Shown: in pieces, positions 16,866 to 26,600 of the stretch
How positions within the stretch are numbered: the stretch's first letter is position 1
Layout: the number at the start of each line of letters is the position of its first letter
Source of the DNA: Armatimonadota bacterium
Lineage (GTDB): Bacteria; Sysuimicrobiota; Sysuimicrobiia; Sysuimicrobiales; Humicultoraceae
Length of the DNA: 64,000 bases
Reading direction: 5' to 3'
NCBI GenBank assembly: GCA_031081585.1
Contig: JAVHLY010000002.1
Coordinates: 1-64,000, forward strand
The notes under the pieces: model-generated
What the model was told of the DNA's origin: nothing
What the model saw: only the letters and a program-made list of their open reading frames with translations
Databases searched by the model: none
Program-made: the position numbers and the translations under genes

Positions 16866-16871
16866 GTAGAA
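16866..16871 (+). promoter_or_regulatory. Putative -10 element upstream of wecA
   Basis: TAGAAT lies 37 nt before the ATG of wecA in the 97-nt prs-wecA gap. It matches the hexamer in front of lipB and the first ompH gene. No clear -35 was found. Confidence 0.3.
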
Positions 16872-16908
16872 TTGGCACGCGCCGCGTTGCGGGCGCGGGC
16901 CTGACGCC

Positions 16909-18012
16909 ATGGAGCTCCCTCCCTTCCTCGTCGCGGGGCTGCTCGCGCTGATCGTCACCTACGAGCTGACGCCGGTGATGCGCCGCATCGCCCGGCGCAT
17001 GGGGGCCATCGACTATCCCGGGGGGCGGCGCATCAACCCTCGGCCCATGCCCCGCCTGGGCGGCGTGGCCATCTTCGCCGGGTTCGTCCTGGCCCTGCTG
17101 GTGGCCATGGTGATCACCCGGCCGGTGGAGCTGGTGCGGGGCGACGACAGCGTCTTCGTCCGCATCCCGCTCGTCCCGCGCACCGACCGGGCTGTCCTGG
17201 GCATCCTGCTGGGAGGGACGGCCATCTTCCTGGCCGGGGTGTGGGACGACGTGCGCGGCCTCAACCCGGCGGTGAAGTTCCTCCTCCAGGTGGGGGCGGC
17301 GGCGGTGCTCATCCCCTTCGGCCTGGCCACCCAGTTCGTCACCCACCCGCTCACGGGAGCGACCATCGCCGTGGGGCCGCTGGGGGCGCTCTTCACGGTG
17401 CTGTGGGTGGTGGCCATGGTGAACGCTACCAACTTCATCGACGGGGTGGACGGGCTGGCCTCCGGGATCGCCGCCATCGCCGGGACGACCATGCTGCTGG
17501 CCGCCGCCGTCAAGGGGGACGTCATCTCCATGGCGCTGGCGGGCTGCCTCATCGGCAGCACGCTGGGCTTCCTGCCCCATAACTTCAACCCGGCGCGCAT
17601 CATCATGGGGGACAGCGGCTCAATGTTCATCGGCTACGTGCTGGGGGGCCTCTCGGTGATGGGGCTGTACAAGTCGGTGACGGCGCTGTCACTGGTGGTG
17701 CCGCTGCTGGCACTGGCCGTGCCCATCGTCGACACGGCTTTCGCCATCGTGCGCCGGTGGCGGACGCGCCAGCCCATCTACCTCCCCGACCGGGGCCACC
17801 TCCACCACCGGCTGCTCGACCGCGGGCTGTCCCAGCGGCAGACGGTCCTCCTGCTCTACCTGGTCAGCGCCTTCTTCGGGGTGGGGGCGCTGGCGGTGGC
17901 CGGCGTGAACCGCCCGGCCAGCGTGGTCACCCTGGGCCTGCTGGCGGCCCTGCTCGCCCTGGGGGCCCGCCGGCTGCGCCTGCTGGAGCGCCCCGTGGGC
18001 CCGGACGCCTGA
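16909..18012 (+). CDS. wecA: Undecaprenyl-phosphate N-acetylglucosaminyl-1-phosphate transferase (WecA/TagO family)
   Basis: A 367-residue polytopic membrane enzyme (about ten or eleven hydrophobic segments) that transfers GlcNAc-1-P from UDP-GlcNAc to undecaprenyl phosphate, starting a surface glycan. Catalytic landmarks are DD in GVWDDVRGLNP, NATNFIDGVDGLASG, IMGDSGSMFIGY and the C-terminal His loop DRGHLHHRLLDRG, which separates WecA/TagO from MraY. GlmU nearby supplies the substrate and WecB follows at once. The glycan made (O-antigen-like or wall-linked) is unknown. Confidence 0.92.
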   Translation: MELPPFLVAGLLALIVTYELTPVMRRIARRMGAIDYPGGRRINPRPMPRLGGVAIFAGFVLALLVAMVITRPVELVRGDDSVFVRIPLVPRTDRAVLGILLGGTAIFLAGVWDDVRGLNPAVKFLLQVGAAAVLIPFGLATQFVTHPLTGATIAVGPLGALFTVLWVVAMVNATNFIDGVDGLASGIAAIAGTTMLLAAAVKGDVISMALAGCLIGSTLGFLPHNFNPARIIMGDSGSMFIGYVLGGLSVMGLYKSVTALSLVVPLLALAVPIVDTAFAIVRRWRTRQPIYLPDRGHLHHRLLDRGLSQRQTVLLLYLVSAFFGVGALAVAGVNRPASVVTLGLLAALLALGARRLRLLERPVGPDA

Positions 18013-18013
18013 C

Positions 18014-19189
18014 GTGAGCGCTCCCCGGCGCGTCGCCACCATCTTCGGCACCCGTCCCGAGGCCGTGAAGATGGCGCCGGTGGTGGCCGCCCTGCGCGCC
18101 GCCCCCGACCTCGTCCCCGTGGTCCTGGTCACGGCCCAGCACCGCGAGATGCTCGACCAGGTGCTGGGCGTCTTCGGCATCACGCCGGACCGGGACCTGG
18201 ACATCATGCAGCCCGAGCAGACCCTGGTGGATATCGCCACGCGGGCGCTGCAGGGGCTGGCGGCCGCGCTGGCCGAGCTGCGCCCCGACCTGGTGGTGGT
18301 GCAGGGGGACGCCCATACCACCTTCATCGGCGCCCTGGCCGCCTACTACCAGCGCATCCCCGTCGCCCACGTCGAGGCCGGGCTGCGCACCGCCGACAAG
18401 TACCAGCCCTTCCCCGAGGAGATGAACCGGCGGATGACCACCGCGCTGGCGGACCTGCACTTCCCCCCGACGGCCTGGGCGCGGGAGAACCTGCTGCGCG
18501 AAGGGGTGCCGCCCGAGCGCATCTTCCTGACCGGCAACACGGTCATCGACGCGCTGCAGGCCATCCGCGCCCGCGGGGTGGCGCCGCCCGCGGACCTGCC
18601 CGACCTGGGCGGACGGCGCATGGTCCTGGTGACGACGCACCGGCGCGAGCACTGGGGGGAGCCCCTGCGCCAGATCTACCTGGCCCTGCTTGACCTGCTG
18701 GAGCAGTTCCCCGACATCGCCGTCGTCTTCTCCGTCCACCCCAACCCGGCCGTGCGCCGGGTGGTCACCGCCGTGCTCGACGGCCACCCCCGGGCGCACC
18801 TGATCGAGCCGCCGGAGTACGCTCCCTTCATCGCGCTGATGGAGCGGGCGTACCTCATCCTCACCGACTCCGGGGGGATCCAGGAGGAGGCCCCGGCGCT
18901 GGGCCGGCCGGTGCTGGTGCTGCGGGAGAAGACCGAGCGCCCCGAGGGCGTGGCCGCCGGCACCGCCCGGCTGGTGGGCACCGACCGGGCGCGCATCGTG
19001 GCGGAAGCGGCCCGGCTCCTCGCCGACCCCGCCGCCCACGCCGCCATGGCCCGGGCGCGCAACCCGTACGGGGACGGGCGGGCGGCGGAGCGGATCGTCC
19101 AGGCCATCCGCTACTGGTTCGGCCTCACCCCCGACCCGCCGACCCCCTTCGGCCAGCCCGCCGGAACCGACGGGCCGCCGCCTCCGTAG
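18014..19189 (+). CDS. wecB: UDP-N-acetylglucosamine 2-epimerase (non-hydrolysing)
   Basis: A 391-residue cytoplasmic enzyme that interconverts UDP-GlcNAc and UDP-ManNAc. Motifs: FGTRPEAVKMAP at the N-terminus, VVVQGDAHTTF, HVEAGLRT, EEMNRR and DSGGIQEEAPALG with the catalytic Glu pair. The GTG start is 1 nt after the wecA stop, so the pair forms one unit that starts a glycan and prepares ManNAc for it. The C-terminus ends with a Pro-rich tail not usual in the family. Confidence 0.93.
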   Translation: MSAPRRVATIFGTRPEAVKMAPVVAALRAAPDLVPVVLVTAQHREMLDQVLGVFGITPDRDLDIMQPEQTLVDIATRALQGLAAALAELRPDLVVVQGDAHTTFIGALAAYYQRIPVAHVEAGLRTADKYQPFPEEMNRRMTTALADLHFPPTAWARENLLREGVPPERIFLTGNTVIDALQAIRARGVAPPADLPDLGGRRMVLVTTHRREHWGEPLRQIYLALLDLLEQFPDIAVVFSVHPNPAVRRVVTAVLDGHPRAHLIEPPEYAPFIALMERAYLILTDSGGIQEEAPALGRPVLVLREKTERPEGVAAGTARLVGTDRARIVAEAARLLADPAAHAAMARARNPYGDGRAAERIVQAIRYWFGLTPDPPTPFGQPAGTDGPPPP

Positions 19190-19215
19190 CGGGAGGCGGG
19201 AGGGGCCCGTGCGCC

Positions 19216-19244
19216 TTGTGCGGGGTGCGGCGACCCACTATGCT
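19216..19244 (+). promoter_or_regulatory. Sigma-70-type promoter for the small secreted lipoyl-like gene
   Basis: TTGTGC (19216-19221) and TATGCT (19239-19244) are 17 nt apart, the optimal spacing. Transcription would start near 19251, just upstream of ATG 19269, which supports that start over the earlier GTG at 19209 that overlaps the promoter. Confidence 0.55.
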
Positions 19245-19268
19245 GAAGGCGGCCGGGGAGTCACCGCC

Positions 19269-19571
19269 ATGACCAGGCGATCCACCACACTGGGGCTGCT
19301 CGCCGTCGCCCTGCTGGCGACCGCGGTGGGGGCCGCACCGCAGCTCCGCGACGTGAAGGCCACCCTCACCGGGGAGGTCCTGGAGGAGGGCCTCGTCAAG
19401 GCCGGCGACCGCGTCCGCGACGGCGACCCGCTGGTCTACGTCCGCACGGTGGCCGGGCGGGCGGTCGCCGCGCGGGCCCCCGCGGACGGGGTGATCGTGG
19501 AGGTGCTGGTCCGTCCCGGCCAGGTCATCAGGGAGAAGGGCCAGGTCGTCGCCCGCCTGGAGCCCCGGTAG
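19269..19571 (+). CDS. Small secreted protein with a single biotinyl/lipoyl-like (barrel-sandwich) domain
   Basis: A 100-residue protein with a signal peptide (MTRRSTTLGLLAVALLATAV, cleavage near AAP) followed by about 75 residues shaped like a biotinyl/lipoyl or membrane-fusion barrel-sandwich domain: ...EEGLVKAGDRVRDGDPLVYV... and ...APADGVIVEVLVRPGQVIRE. The usual modified Lys context (MKM/DKA) is absent, so it is not an obvious biotin or lipoyl carrier. Lacking the helical hairpin of an efflux adaptor, it may be a free periplasmic domain. A promoter with 17-bp spacing lies directly upstream. Function unknown. Confidence 0.7.
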   Translation: MTRRSTTLGLLAVALLATAVGAAPQLRDVKATLTGEVLEEGLVKAGDRVRDGDPLVYVRTVAGRAVAARAPADGVIVEVLVRPGQVIREKGQVVARLEPR

Positions 19572-19672
19572 CCTCGATCCGCACGCTGGACTGTCGACGC
19601 CCATCGCTGATGCGCCCGTCTCGCACGGAGACGGGCGACATTTGTCTGCGCCTCGAGGAGGGAGGACCGCCA

Positions 19673-21502
19673 GTGATCCGCTCGCTCGTTCGGCTCGCCA
19701 TCGTCCTGGCGCTGGCCGCCGGGCTCGTCCTGCCGCAGGCGTCGGCGGGCTCCGGACAGGAGGGCCTGCCGCCCATCATGCCGCTGGGGGAGGTGCGGCC
19801 GGGGATGCGCGGTATCGGCCGGACCGTCATCCAGGGGCAGCGGGTCGAGCAGTTCGACTTCGAGGTCATCGGCATCCTCCAGGGCGGCGGCGGGATCATC
19901 AACGTCAAGCACCTCATCCTCTTCCGCGTCTTTGGCCCGCTCATGGAGCGCACCGGGGGCGTGGCGGCGGGCATGAGCGGCAGCCCGCTCTACGTGAACG
20001 GCCGGCTCATCGGTGCGCTCAGCGCCGGCTACATCTGGCAGCCCGGCACGCGCGACCTGGGGCTGGCCACGCCCATTGAGGAGATGCTGCCGCTCCTCAC
20101 CGACCAGGGCCGTCCCGGTGCCGACCGTCGCGTGGAGCGGTGGCCGACCGTCTACCGGCCGCTCTGGCCGCTGCGGGTGGCGGGCCGGCCGGTGGAGCGC
20201 GTCGTGGTGGCCTGGGGGAGCGCGGCGGCGCGCGCCGCCGCCCTGCCCGGCTCCCTCACCTTCGTGCCGGCCACCACGGTGAGCCAGGTGAGCGGCCTCA
20301 CCCCCCGCGCCTTCACCCTGCTGCGGCGCATCCTGGGCGACCGCTCGCCGCGCCCGCTGGTACAGGCCGGCGGCACCCGGGCCGAGCTCCAGGCGGAGCG
20401 CATCCGCGACGGCAGCACCGTGGGCATCGTCCAGGTCTTCGGCGACATCACCTTCGGGGGGATCTGCACGGTGACGCTGCGGGTGGGCAACCGTCTGCTC
20501 ATCTGCGGTCACCCCTGGGACCAGTTCGGCGCCGTGGACTACGGCCTGACCGCCTCGGAGATCATCCAGGTGGTGCGCACGCTGGAGCGCCCCTTCAAGG
20601 AGGGGAACCTGGGCGGCCTGATCGGCAAGATCGACCAGGACCGCGGGCAGGCCATCCGCGGGGTGCTCGGGGAGCTGCCCCGGATGTTCGCCGTGCGGGT
20701 CGTGGTGAACGACCTGGACAGCGGACGGCAGGTCACCAAGGGGATGCAGGTGGTGCGGCGGGAGGACCTGGTGCGCGTCTTCGCCCCGATCATGGCCCTC
20801 ACGGCAGTGGAGCGGGCACGCGACCAGGTCATCGGCGAAGGCACCGCGCGCGTGAAGATGACGGTGCGGGCCGCCGGCCTCCCCCGCGTGCTGGAGCGCG
20901 AGAACGTCTTCTACAGCGACCTGGACGTGGCCATCGCCGCGATGTTCGACGTGCCGTTCGCCACCCAGTTCCTCTTCCAGAACCCCTTCACCCAGCTCAA
21001 CCCCATCGACATGACGATCCAGGTGGCGATCACGCGCCAGCGCCAGACCGCCACCATCCAGACGGTGGACGTGGAGCGTCGCGAGGTCAGCCCCGGCGAG
21101 CGGCTGCGCGTGCGCATCACCGCCCGGCCGTTCCAGCGCAACGTCCAGACGACGCGCGTCCTGGAGGTCCCGATCCCCCGTAACTTCCCGCGCGGCCCGG
21201 CCTTCCTCGTGGTGGGACCCGGCGGGACGCAGCCGCCGCCCTCCCAGGCGCCGAGCCTGGGGGACGCCTTCGTCAGCATGGTGGTGGGGGAGCAGGAGCC
21301 CTTCCCCGGCGAGAACCTGGAGGAGGCCATCGACATCTTCGAGAACTTCGGAAAGAACAACCACATCCTGCTCCAGGTGGTGCCGTTCGGGCTGCCGGCC
21401 GACGGGGTGGAGTTCACCAAGTTCGACGTCTTCGCCGGCGGGCTCGTCGAGACGGACTGGGTGATCCAGGGTCAGGTGACGGTCCCGATCCTGGTGCGGT
21501 GA
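19673..21502 (+). CDS. SpoIVB-type (peptidase S55 family) exported protein, copy 1
   Basis: A 609-residue protein with a signal peptide or N-terminal anchor (LVRLAIVLALAAGLVLPQAS). After MPLGEVRPGMRGIGRTV comes the S55 serine motif GMSGSP (100-105, probable nucleophile S102), then LICGHPWDQFG with H280 and the IDQDRG segment. In Bacillus SpoIVB the His precedes the Ser, so the order here is permuted. The long C-terminal half is beta-rich and unassigned. Such proteins occur in non-spore-formers, where the role is unknown; a periplasmic protease or scaffold is likely. GTG start with a [13 protein letters not shown]. Confidence 0.78.
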   Translation: MIRSLVRLAIVLALAAGLVLPQASAGSGQEGLPPIMPLGEVRPGMRGIGRTVIQGQRVEQFDFEVIGILQGGGGIINVKHLILFRVFGPLMERTGGVAAGMSGSPLYVNGRLIGALSAGYIWQPGTRDLGLATPIEEMLPLLTDQGRPGADRRVERWPTVYRPLWPLRVAGRPVERVVVAWGSAAARAAALPGSLTFVPATTVSQVSGLTPRAFTLLRRILGDRSPRPLVQAGGTRAELQAERIRDGSTVGIVQVFGDITFGGICTVTLRVGNRLLICGHPWDQFGAVDYGLTASEIIQVVRTLERPFKEGNLGGLIGKIDQDRGQAIRGVLGELPRMFAVRVVVNDLDSGRQVTKGMQVVRREDLVRVFAPIMALTAVERARDQVIGEGTARVKMTVRAAGLPRVLERENVFYSDLDVAIAAMFDVPFATQFLFQNPFTQLNPIDMTIQVAITRQRQTATIQTVDVERREVSPGERLRVRITARPFQRNVQTTRVLEVPIPRNFPRGPAFLVVGPGGTQPPPSQAPSLGDAFVSMVVGEQEPFPGENLEEAIDIFENFGKNNHILLQVVPFGLPADGVEFTKFDVFAGGLVETDWVIQGQVTVPILVR

Positions 21503-21503
21503 C

Positions 21504-21566
21504 GGCACCCGGCAGCGACGGGTGCCCGTGGGGTGCACAGGGACGGGGGGCGACGTCCCCCGTCCC
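21504..21566 (+). terminator. Two tandem hairpins between the S55 paralogues
   Basis: GGCACCC/GGGTGCC (21504-21526 with a 9-nt loop) is followed by GGGACGGGGG/CCCCCGTCCC (21540-21549 and 21557-21566, 7-nt loop). Both stems are perfect. A short T-containing tail (TCGTGCTTCT) follows but no T-run, so termination may be partial, allowing some read-through into the second gene. Confidence 0.5.
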
Positions 21567-21599
21567 TCGTGCTTCTGGGGGCCGGTGAGGAGGGAGAAG

Positions 21600-23441
21600 A
21601 TGCGCGGGCTCGCCGTCGCGCTCCTCGTGGGCGTGGTGGGGACCGTCGTCGGTGGTGCCAGGGCAGCTCCCGGCGCCGACGGTGCCAGGGCGGCTCCGGG
21701 CGGTGACCGGCGTGGCGCCACGTCCGCCGACCCGGGGATGACGGGGGCGGCGTTCGTGCCGCTGGCCGAGGTGCGGCGGGGGATGCGCGGCGTGGGCCGC
21801 ACGGTGATCCGGGGCGCGCGGGTGGAGCGCTTCGACGTGGAGGTGCTCGACGTGCTGCGCGGCGCCGGGCCGGCCGGGGACCTCGTCCTCATCCGGGCCT
21901 CCGGTCCCCTGATCGCCCGCAGCGGCGGGATCGCCGCGGGCATGAGCGGCAGCCCGGTGAGCATCGTCGACCGCGGGCCGGACGGCCGGCCGCGGGAACG
22001 GCTGCTGGGGGCGATCGGCTTCGGATGGACCTTCAGCGACCACACGCTGGGGCTGGTCACACCGATCGGCGACATGCTCCAGGCCCTGCCCGGCGCCAGC
22101 CCGCCGAAACCGGCCGCCCCGCCTCTCGCCTCCGGGGGGCCGCGGACGCACGCCCTCAGCCGTCCCCTCCAGGTGGGCGCCGTGCGCGTGGAGCGAGTCC
22201 AGCTCGGGGGGAACGGGCCGGTGCCGCCCGGGGTGGCGCGCTTCCAGCCCGTCGCCGTCCCCCTCCTGGTGGCCGGGCTGGGGCGGCGCGCCCTCGAGGC
22301 CCTGGAGGGCGCCCTCCGCCCTTACGGCGTCCGCCCGGTCCCTGGAGGGAGCGGAGCGTCCCTGGAGGCTTCCGCCCCCCTCGGCCCCGGGAGCGCGATG
22401 GGGGCGCAGCTCGTGCGGGGCGACGTGAACCTCACGGCCATCGGCACGGTCACCTACCGCACCGGGGACCGGCTGGTGGGCTTCGGCCACGCCTTCCTGA
22501 ACCGAGGGAGCGCGGCCTACCTCCTCACCCCCGCGGTGATCCACGAGGTGGTGCGCAGCGTGGCGGTGCCCTTCAAGGTCGGGTCCGCCGGAGCGGTCAC
22601 CGGGACGATCACCCAGGACCGGCGGGCGGGCGTGGGGGCACGGGTGGGGCAGGCGCCCCGCACCTTCGCCGTGCGCGTGCGCGTCCGGGACGCCGACCGC
22701 GGGCGCACGGCGCAGGTCGGGCTGCAGGTGGTGCAGGACGAGGAGCTCGGCCCCCTGCTCACGCTGCTCGGCGTCCTCGAGGCCTTCGACCGTGCGCTCG
22801 ACCGGATCGGCGGCGGCACCGCCCGCCTCGAGATGGTCCTGCGCGGGGTGGGGCTGCCGGGACCGGTCCGCCGGGCCAACGTCTACTACCACCCGCGCGA
22901 CATCGCCGTGGGGGCGCTCCTGGAGCTGCCCGAGGCCCTGCGGCTGCTCTTCCGCAACGAGTTCGCCGTGATCACACCCGTCGACCTGACCGTGGAGGCG
23001 GAGGTCAGCCGCCAGCGCCGCACCGCCATCCTGCTGGACGCGGTCCCCCAGCGGGGCCGCGTCCGGGCGGGAGACCGCGTGCTCGTCGGCGTGGAGCTGC
23101 GCCCCTTCCACGGGGCGCCGCTGACGCGCACGCTGGAGGTGGCGGTCCCGGCGGACTTCCCCGCCGGCCCCGCCGTCTTGCTGGTGCGCGGCGGCAGCCA
23201 GACCGTCGCGGAGGATGCCCTGGCCGACCTGCTGACGAAGGAGACACCGGACGGGGGTGTGCGCTCGCTCGCCGAGCAGATCGCGACCTTCACGGAACGG
23301 GACCAGAACACGCAGCTCGTCGTGGAGCTGCTGAGCGGCCGGGCCGGCCCGGAGCGCGCGGCCGGCCGTCCGCGCACCCGTGAGTCAACGCCCTGGGTCC
23401 TGCGGGGCCGCCTGCAGGTCCCGCTCACGGTCGAGCCCTGA
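21600..23441 (+). CDS. SpoIVB-type (peptidase S55 family) exported protein, copy 2
   Basis: A 613-residue paralogue of the preceding gene. It has a signal peptide (MRGLAVALLVGVVGTVVGGA), VPLAEVRRGMRGVGRTVIRG, GMSGSP with S116 as probable nucleophile, and GFGHAFLNRGS with H297, followed by TQDRRAG and a shared beta-rich C-terminal part (TLEVAVPADFPAGPAVLLV). A degenerate GGARAAPGADGARAAPGGD repeat follows the signal. ATG 21600 has the [11 protein letters not shown]. The two copies differ most in the first 60 residues and in loops, suggesting separate substrates. Confidence 0.78.
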   Translation: MRGLAVALLVGVVGTVVGGARAAPGADGARAAPGGDRRGATSADPGMTGAAFVPLAEVRRGMRGVGRTVIRGARVERFDVEVLDVLRGAGPAGDLVLIRASGPLIARSGGIAAGMSGSPVSIVDRGPDGRPRERLLGAIGFGWTFSDHTLGLVTPIGDMLQALPGASPPKPAAPPLASGGPRTHALSRPLQVGAVRVERVQLGGNGPVPPGVARFQPVAVPLLVAGLGRRALEALEGALRPYGVRPVPGGSGASLEASAPLGPGSAMGAQLVRGDVNLTAIGTVTYRTGDRLVGFGHAFLNRGSAAYLLTPAVIHEVVRSVAVPFKVGSAGAVTGTITQDRRAGVGARVGQAPRTFAVRVRVRDADRGRTAQVGLQVVQDEELGPLLTLLGVLEAFDRALDRIGGGTARLEMVLRGVGLPGPVRRANVYYHPRDIAVGALLELPEALRLLFRNEFAVITPVDLTVEAEVSRQRRTAILLDAVPQRGRVRAGDRVLVGVELRPFHGAPLTRTLEVAVPADFPAGPAVLLVRGGSQTVAEDALADLLTKETPDGGVRSLAEQIATFTERDQNTQLVVELLSGRAGPERAAGRPRTRESTPWVLRGRLQVPLTVEP

Positions 23442-23654
23442 GGGCCCCGCCCAGGAGGTGTGACGGCGCCCCGGGCCGCAGCGTCCCACCCACGACCGGC
23501 GCCGGGGTCCCGGGCATGATGGAAGGGAAGGGGGAAACCTTTCCCCAAACGGGCACGTTTCCCTTGAGCGGTCACTTCGGGCCGTCCGTCCGGGGCGCGC
23601 GGTCTCCTCGCCCCTGAGGCCGGCCCGACGGGGCGGCCCCACGACCGGTCGACC

Positions 23655-26600
23655 ATGCGCCTGATCCTCCTCATCCCGGCGTTCGTCCTCCTCCTGCTGC
23701 TCGCGGCAGGGACGGCGGCGCTGCTGTCGGGCGAGGTGCACGAGGCGGTGCGCGTCCGCCTCGTCACCCAGGTGGAGGCGCTGCTCGGGCGGGAGGTGGC
23801 CGTGGGGGCGCTGCGGGGCGACCCCATCCGCGGGGTCGTCCTCGAGCGGGTGGCCGTGGCCAGCCGGACCCGTCTGGCCCAGGGCGTCCTCTTCCGGGTG
23901 GACCGCGCGGTGGTGCTCTTCGACGTGGCGCGGCTGATCGTGGACCTGGTCCTCGGCCAGGGCCCGCTGCGCGCCGTCACCCACGTCCGCCTCGAGGGCC
24001 CCGAAGTGTGGCTCGAGCGCGACGTGCGCGGACGGTGGAACATCCTCGGCCTCTTCCCCCCGCGGCCGCCTGCCGCCCCGCCGGCGCCGCCGCCCTTCCG
24101 CGGGCGGGTCGCGGTCGCGCGCGGGACCGTCCACCTGCTCGACCGCGCCGCGCCGGGAGCGGTGTTCCAGGCGCGGTTCGAGGAGGTGGCGGGGGTGGCC
24201 GACCTGCACCAGGCCCCTGTGGTCGCCGTGGAGGGCAGCCTGACCAGCGTCTTCCGGGGACGGCGCTCGCCGGCCCGGGCCCGCGGGCAGTTCACGGTCG
24301 GTCAGGGCACCTTCGACCTCGACGTGCAGGTGACCGACGCCCCGGTGGCCCAGTGGGGTCCCTACCTGATCCGCTCGCCGCGCGCGGCGCTGCAGGGTGG
24401 CGCCTTCGACGGCCGCTTCCACCTGCTGGCCTCGCGCTGGGGCGAGCGCCTGGTGCTGGACTACCGGGGGACGCTGGTGCTGCGGGACGGCGCGGGACAG
24501 ATCCTCCCCCAGCGCGTGCCGGTGCGCCGCGTGACGGGGACGGTCACCGTGAACAACCTCCACCTGGAGAGCGACGGGGTCCGCCTGGTCGTGGGCACCT
24601 CCCCGCTGGAGGTGAGCGGAGAGGTCTCCCTCGTCGGGGGCGGCCGAATGGACCTGGTGGTGCGCTCGCCGGGGCTGGACCTCGTGACGCTGCGGCGTCT
24701 CCTCTTCCCCGCAAGCGCCCTGCGCCTCACGGGGTCGGCCGGCGGGGCGGTGCGCATCGAAGGTCCGATGCGGGCCCCGGTGGTGGTGGGCCGTGTGGCC
24801 GACGCCCACGGGGTCATCGCCCGCCAGCCCTTCACCCATGCCTCCGCCGACTTCACCCTCTACGGCGACCTGGTGGCCCTGGAGGACTTCACCCTGACCG
24901 CCGGGCGCGGCCGCCTAGCCGGAGAGGTGCGCATCACCCTGGGCCGTCCGGGCCTCTTCCTGGCCGCCACGGCGGAGGGCGTCAGCCTGGACCTGCCGGC
25001 CCGCGCCGGCCTCGGCGTGCTCCTGCCGCTGCGGGGGACGGCGAGCGGGCGCTTCGTGGTGGTGCGCTTCGACGACCGGGTCGCCGCGGAAGGGGTGGGC
25101 ACGGTGGGCCGGGGGAGCGGGCTCGGGGTGAGCTTCGACCGGCTGGAAGCGGCCTTCGCCTACGGTGACGACGGCGCGCTCACCCTCCCTTTCCTGCGGG
25201 CGCGTCGCGGCCCGGCCGAGGTCCACGCCTCGGGCGAGGCGGGGCCCCGCGGCACCCTGGACCTGGACCTCTGGGCCCAGCAGATCCCCCTGACGCTGCT
25301 CGCCGCGGAGACGGGTGTGCGCCTCCCGCTCGCCGGACGCCTCTCGGGGGAGGGGCAGGTCGGCGGCACGCTGGCCGATCCCGTCCTGCTGGCCACGGTC
25401 TGGACGGACGAGGGACGCGTGGGCCCGCTGCGGTTCGACAGCCTCGACGGGGTGGTGCGCCTCACCCGCCACACCCTGCGGACCCCCCAGACCGTCGTCC
25501 GGCAGGCGGGCGGACGCTACGTGGTAAGCGGAAGCGTGGGGTGGGCGGCCGGGGGGCGGTTCGACCTGACCGCCGAGGTCCGCGACATCCCGGCCGACAC
25601 CCTGGCCGAGGCGGTGGACCTGCCGGTGGAGGCGCACGGCCGCATCGCCGGCACGGTGACGCTGCGCGGCGCCCCGGGCCGCCCCCGGGCCCAGGGGCGC
25701 CTCACCCTGCGGGACGGACGCATCGCCGGACAGCCCGTCACCTCCGCGGCGGCGGCCTTCCGCTGGACGCCCGAGCTCCTCACCGTCGAGCGGGCCGAAG
25801 CGCGCCTGGGGACCTCGCTGGTCACGGCCCGCGGGACCGTGCCGCGGCGCGGGCCGCTCGCGCTGCGCTTCACCGCGCGGGGGTTCGACCTGCGCGACCT
25901 GAGCCTCCTGCCCCGGGAGGCGCTGCAGGTGGCGGGGACCGTCGACCTCGACGGGCGCGTGGGCGGCAGCGCCGCCGCCCCGACGGTGACGGCCACGCTG
26001 GCCTCCACGGACCTGCTCATCAACGGCGTGGCCTTCGACGCCGCGACCGGCCATGTGGCGTGGCGGAACGGCCGCCTGGCTCTGGATCCGCTCGCGTTTA
26101 CGCGGGCGGGCGGGCAGTACGTCGTGAGCGGCACCGTGCAGACGCACCCGCCCTACACGCTCGACCTGCAGGCCCGCGTGGAGGGCGGCCGGCTGGCGAC
26201 CCTGCTGGACCTGGGGCGCATCCATCCCCCCCTGGCCGTCGACGGCCGCCTCCAGGGGACCGTGGCGGTCCGCGGTCCGATCGGCCGCCCGCAGGCCGCG
26301 CTCGACGCCACGCTCACGGAGGGGCGTCTGGGCGACCACCCCATGCCCGAGGCGCGGCTGGACCTGGCCATGGCCGACGACGTCGTGCACATCCGCGGGG
26401 CGCGCGCCCGTGTGGGCGAGGGGCTGGTGGCGGCGGCCGGACGGGTCGACCTGCAGGGCCACAGCCAGTTCGAGGTGGGCGGGCAGGGGCTGCCCTTCGA
26501 CCTCCTCCGTCCGGTCCTCGGCACGGCACAGCCGCTGGCCGGGCGGTTCGACTTCGCCACGCAGGTGAGCGGCCGCCTGGCCGAGCCCGAGGTGGGCATC

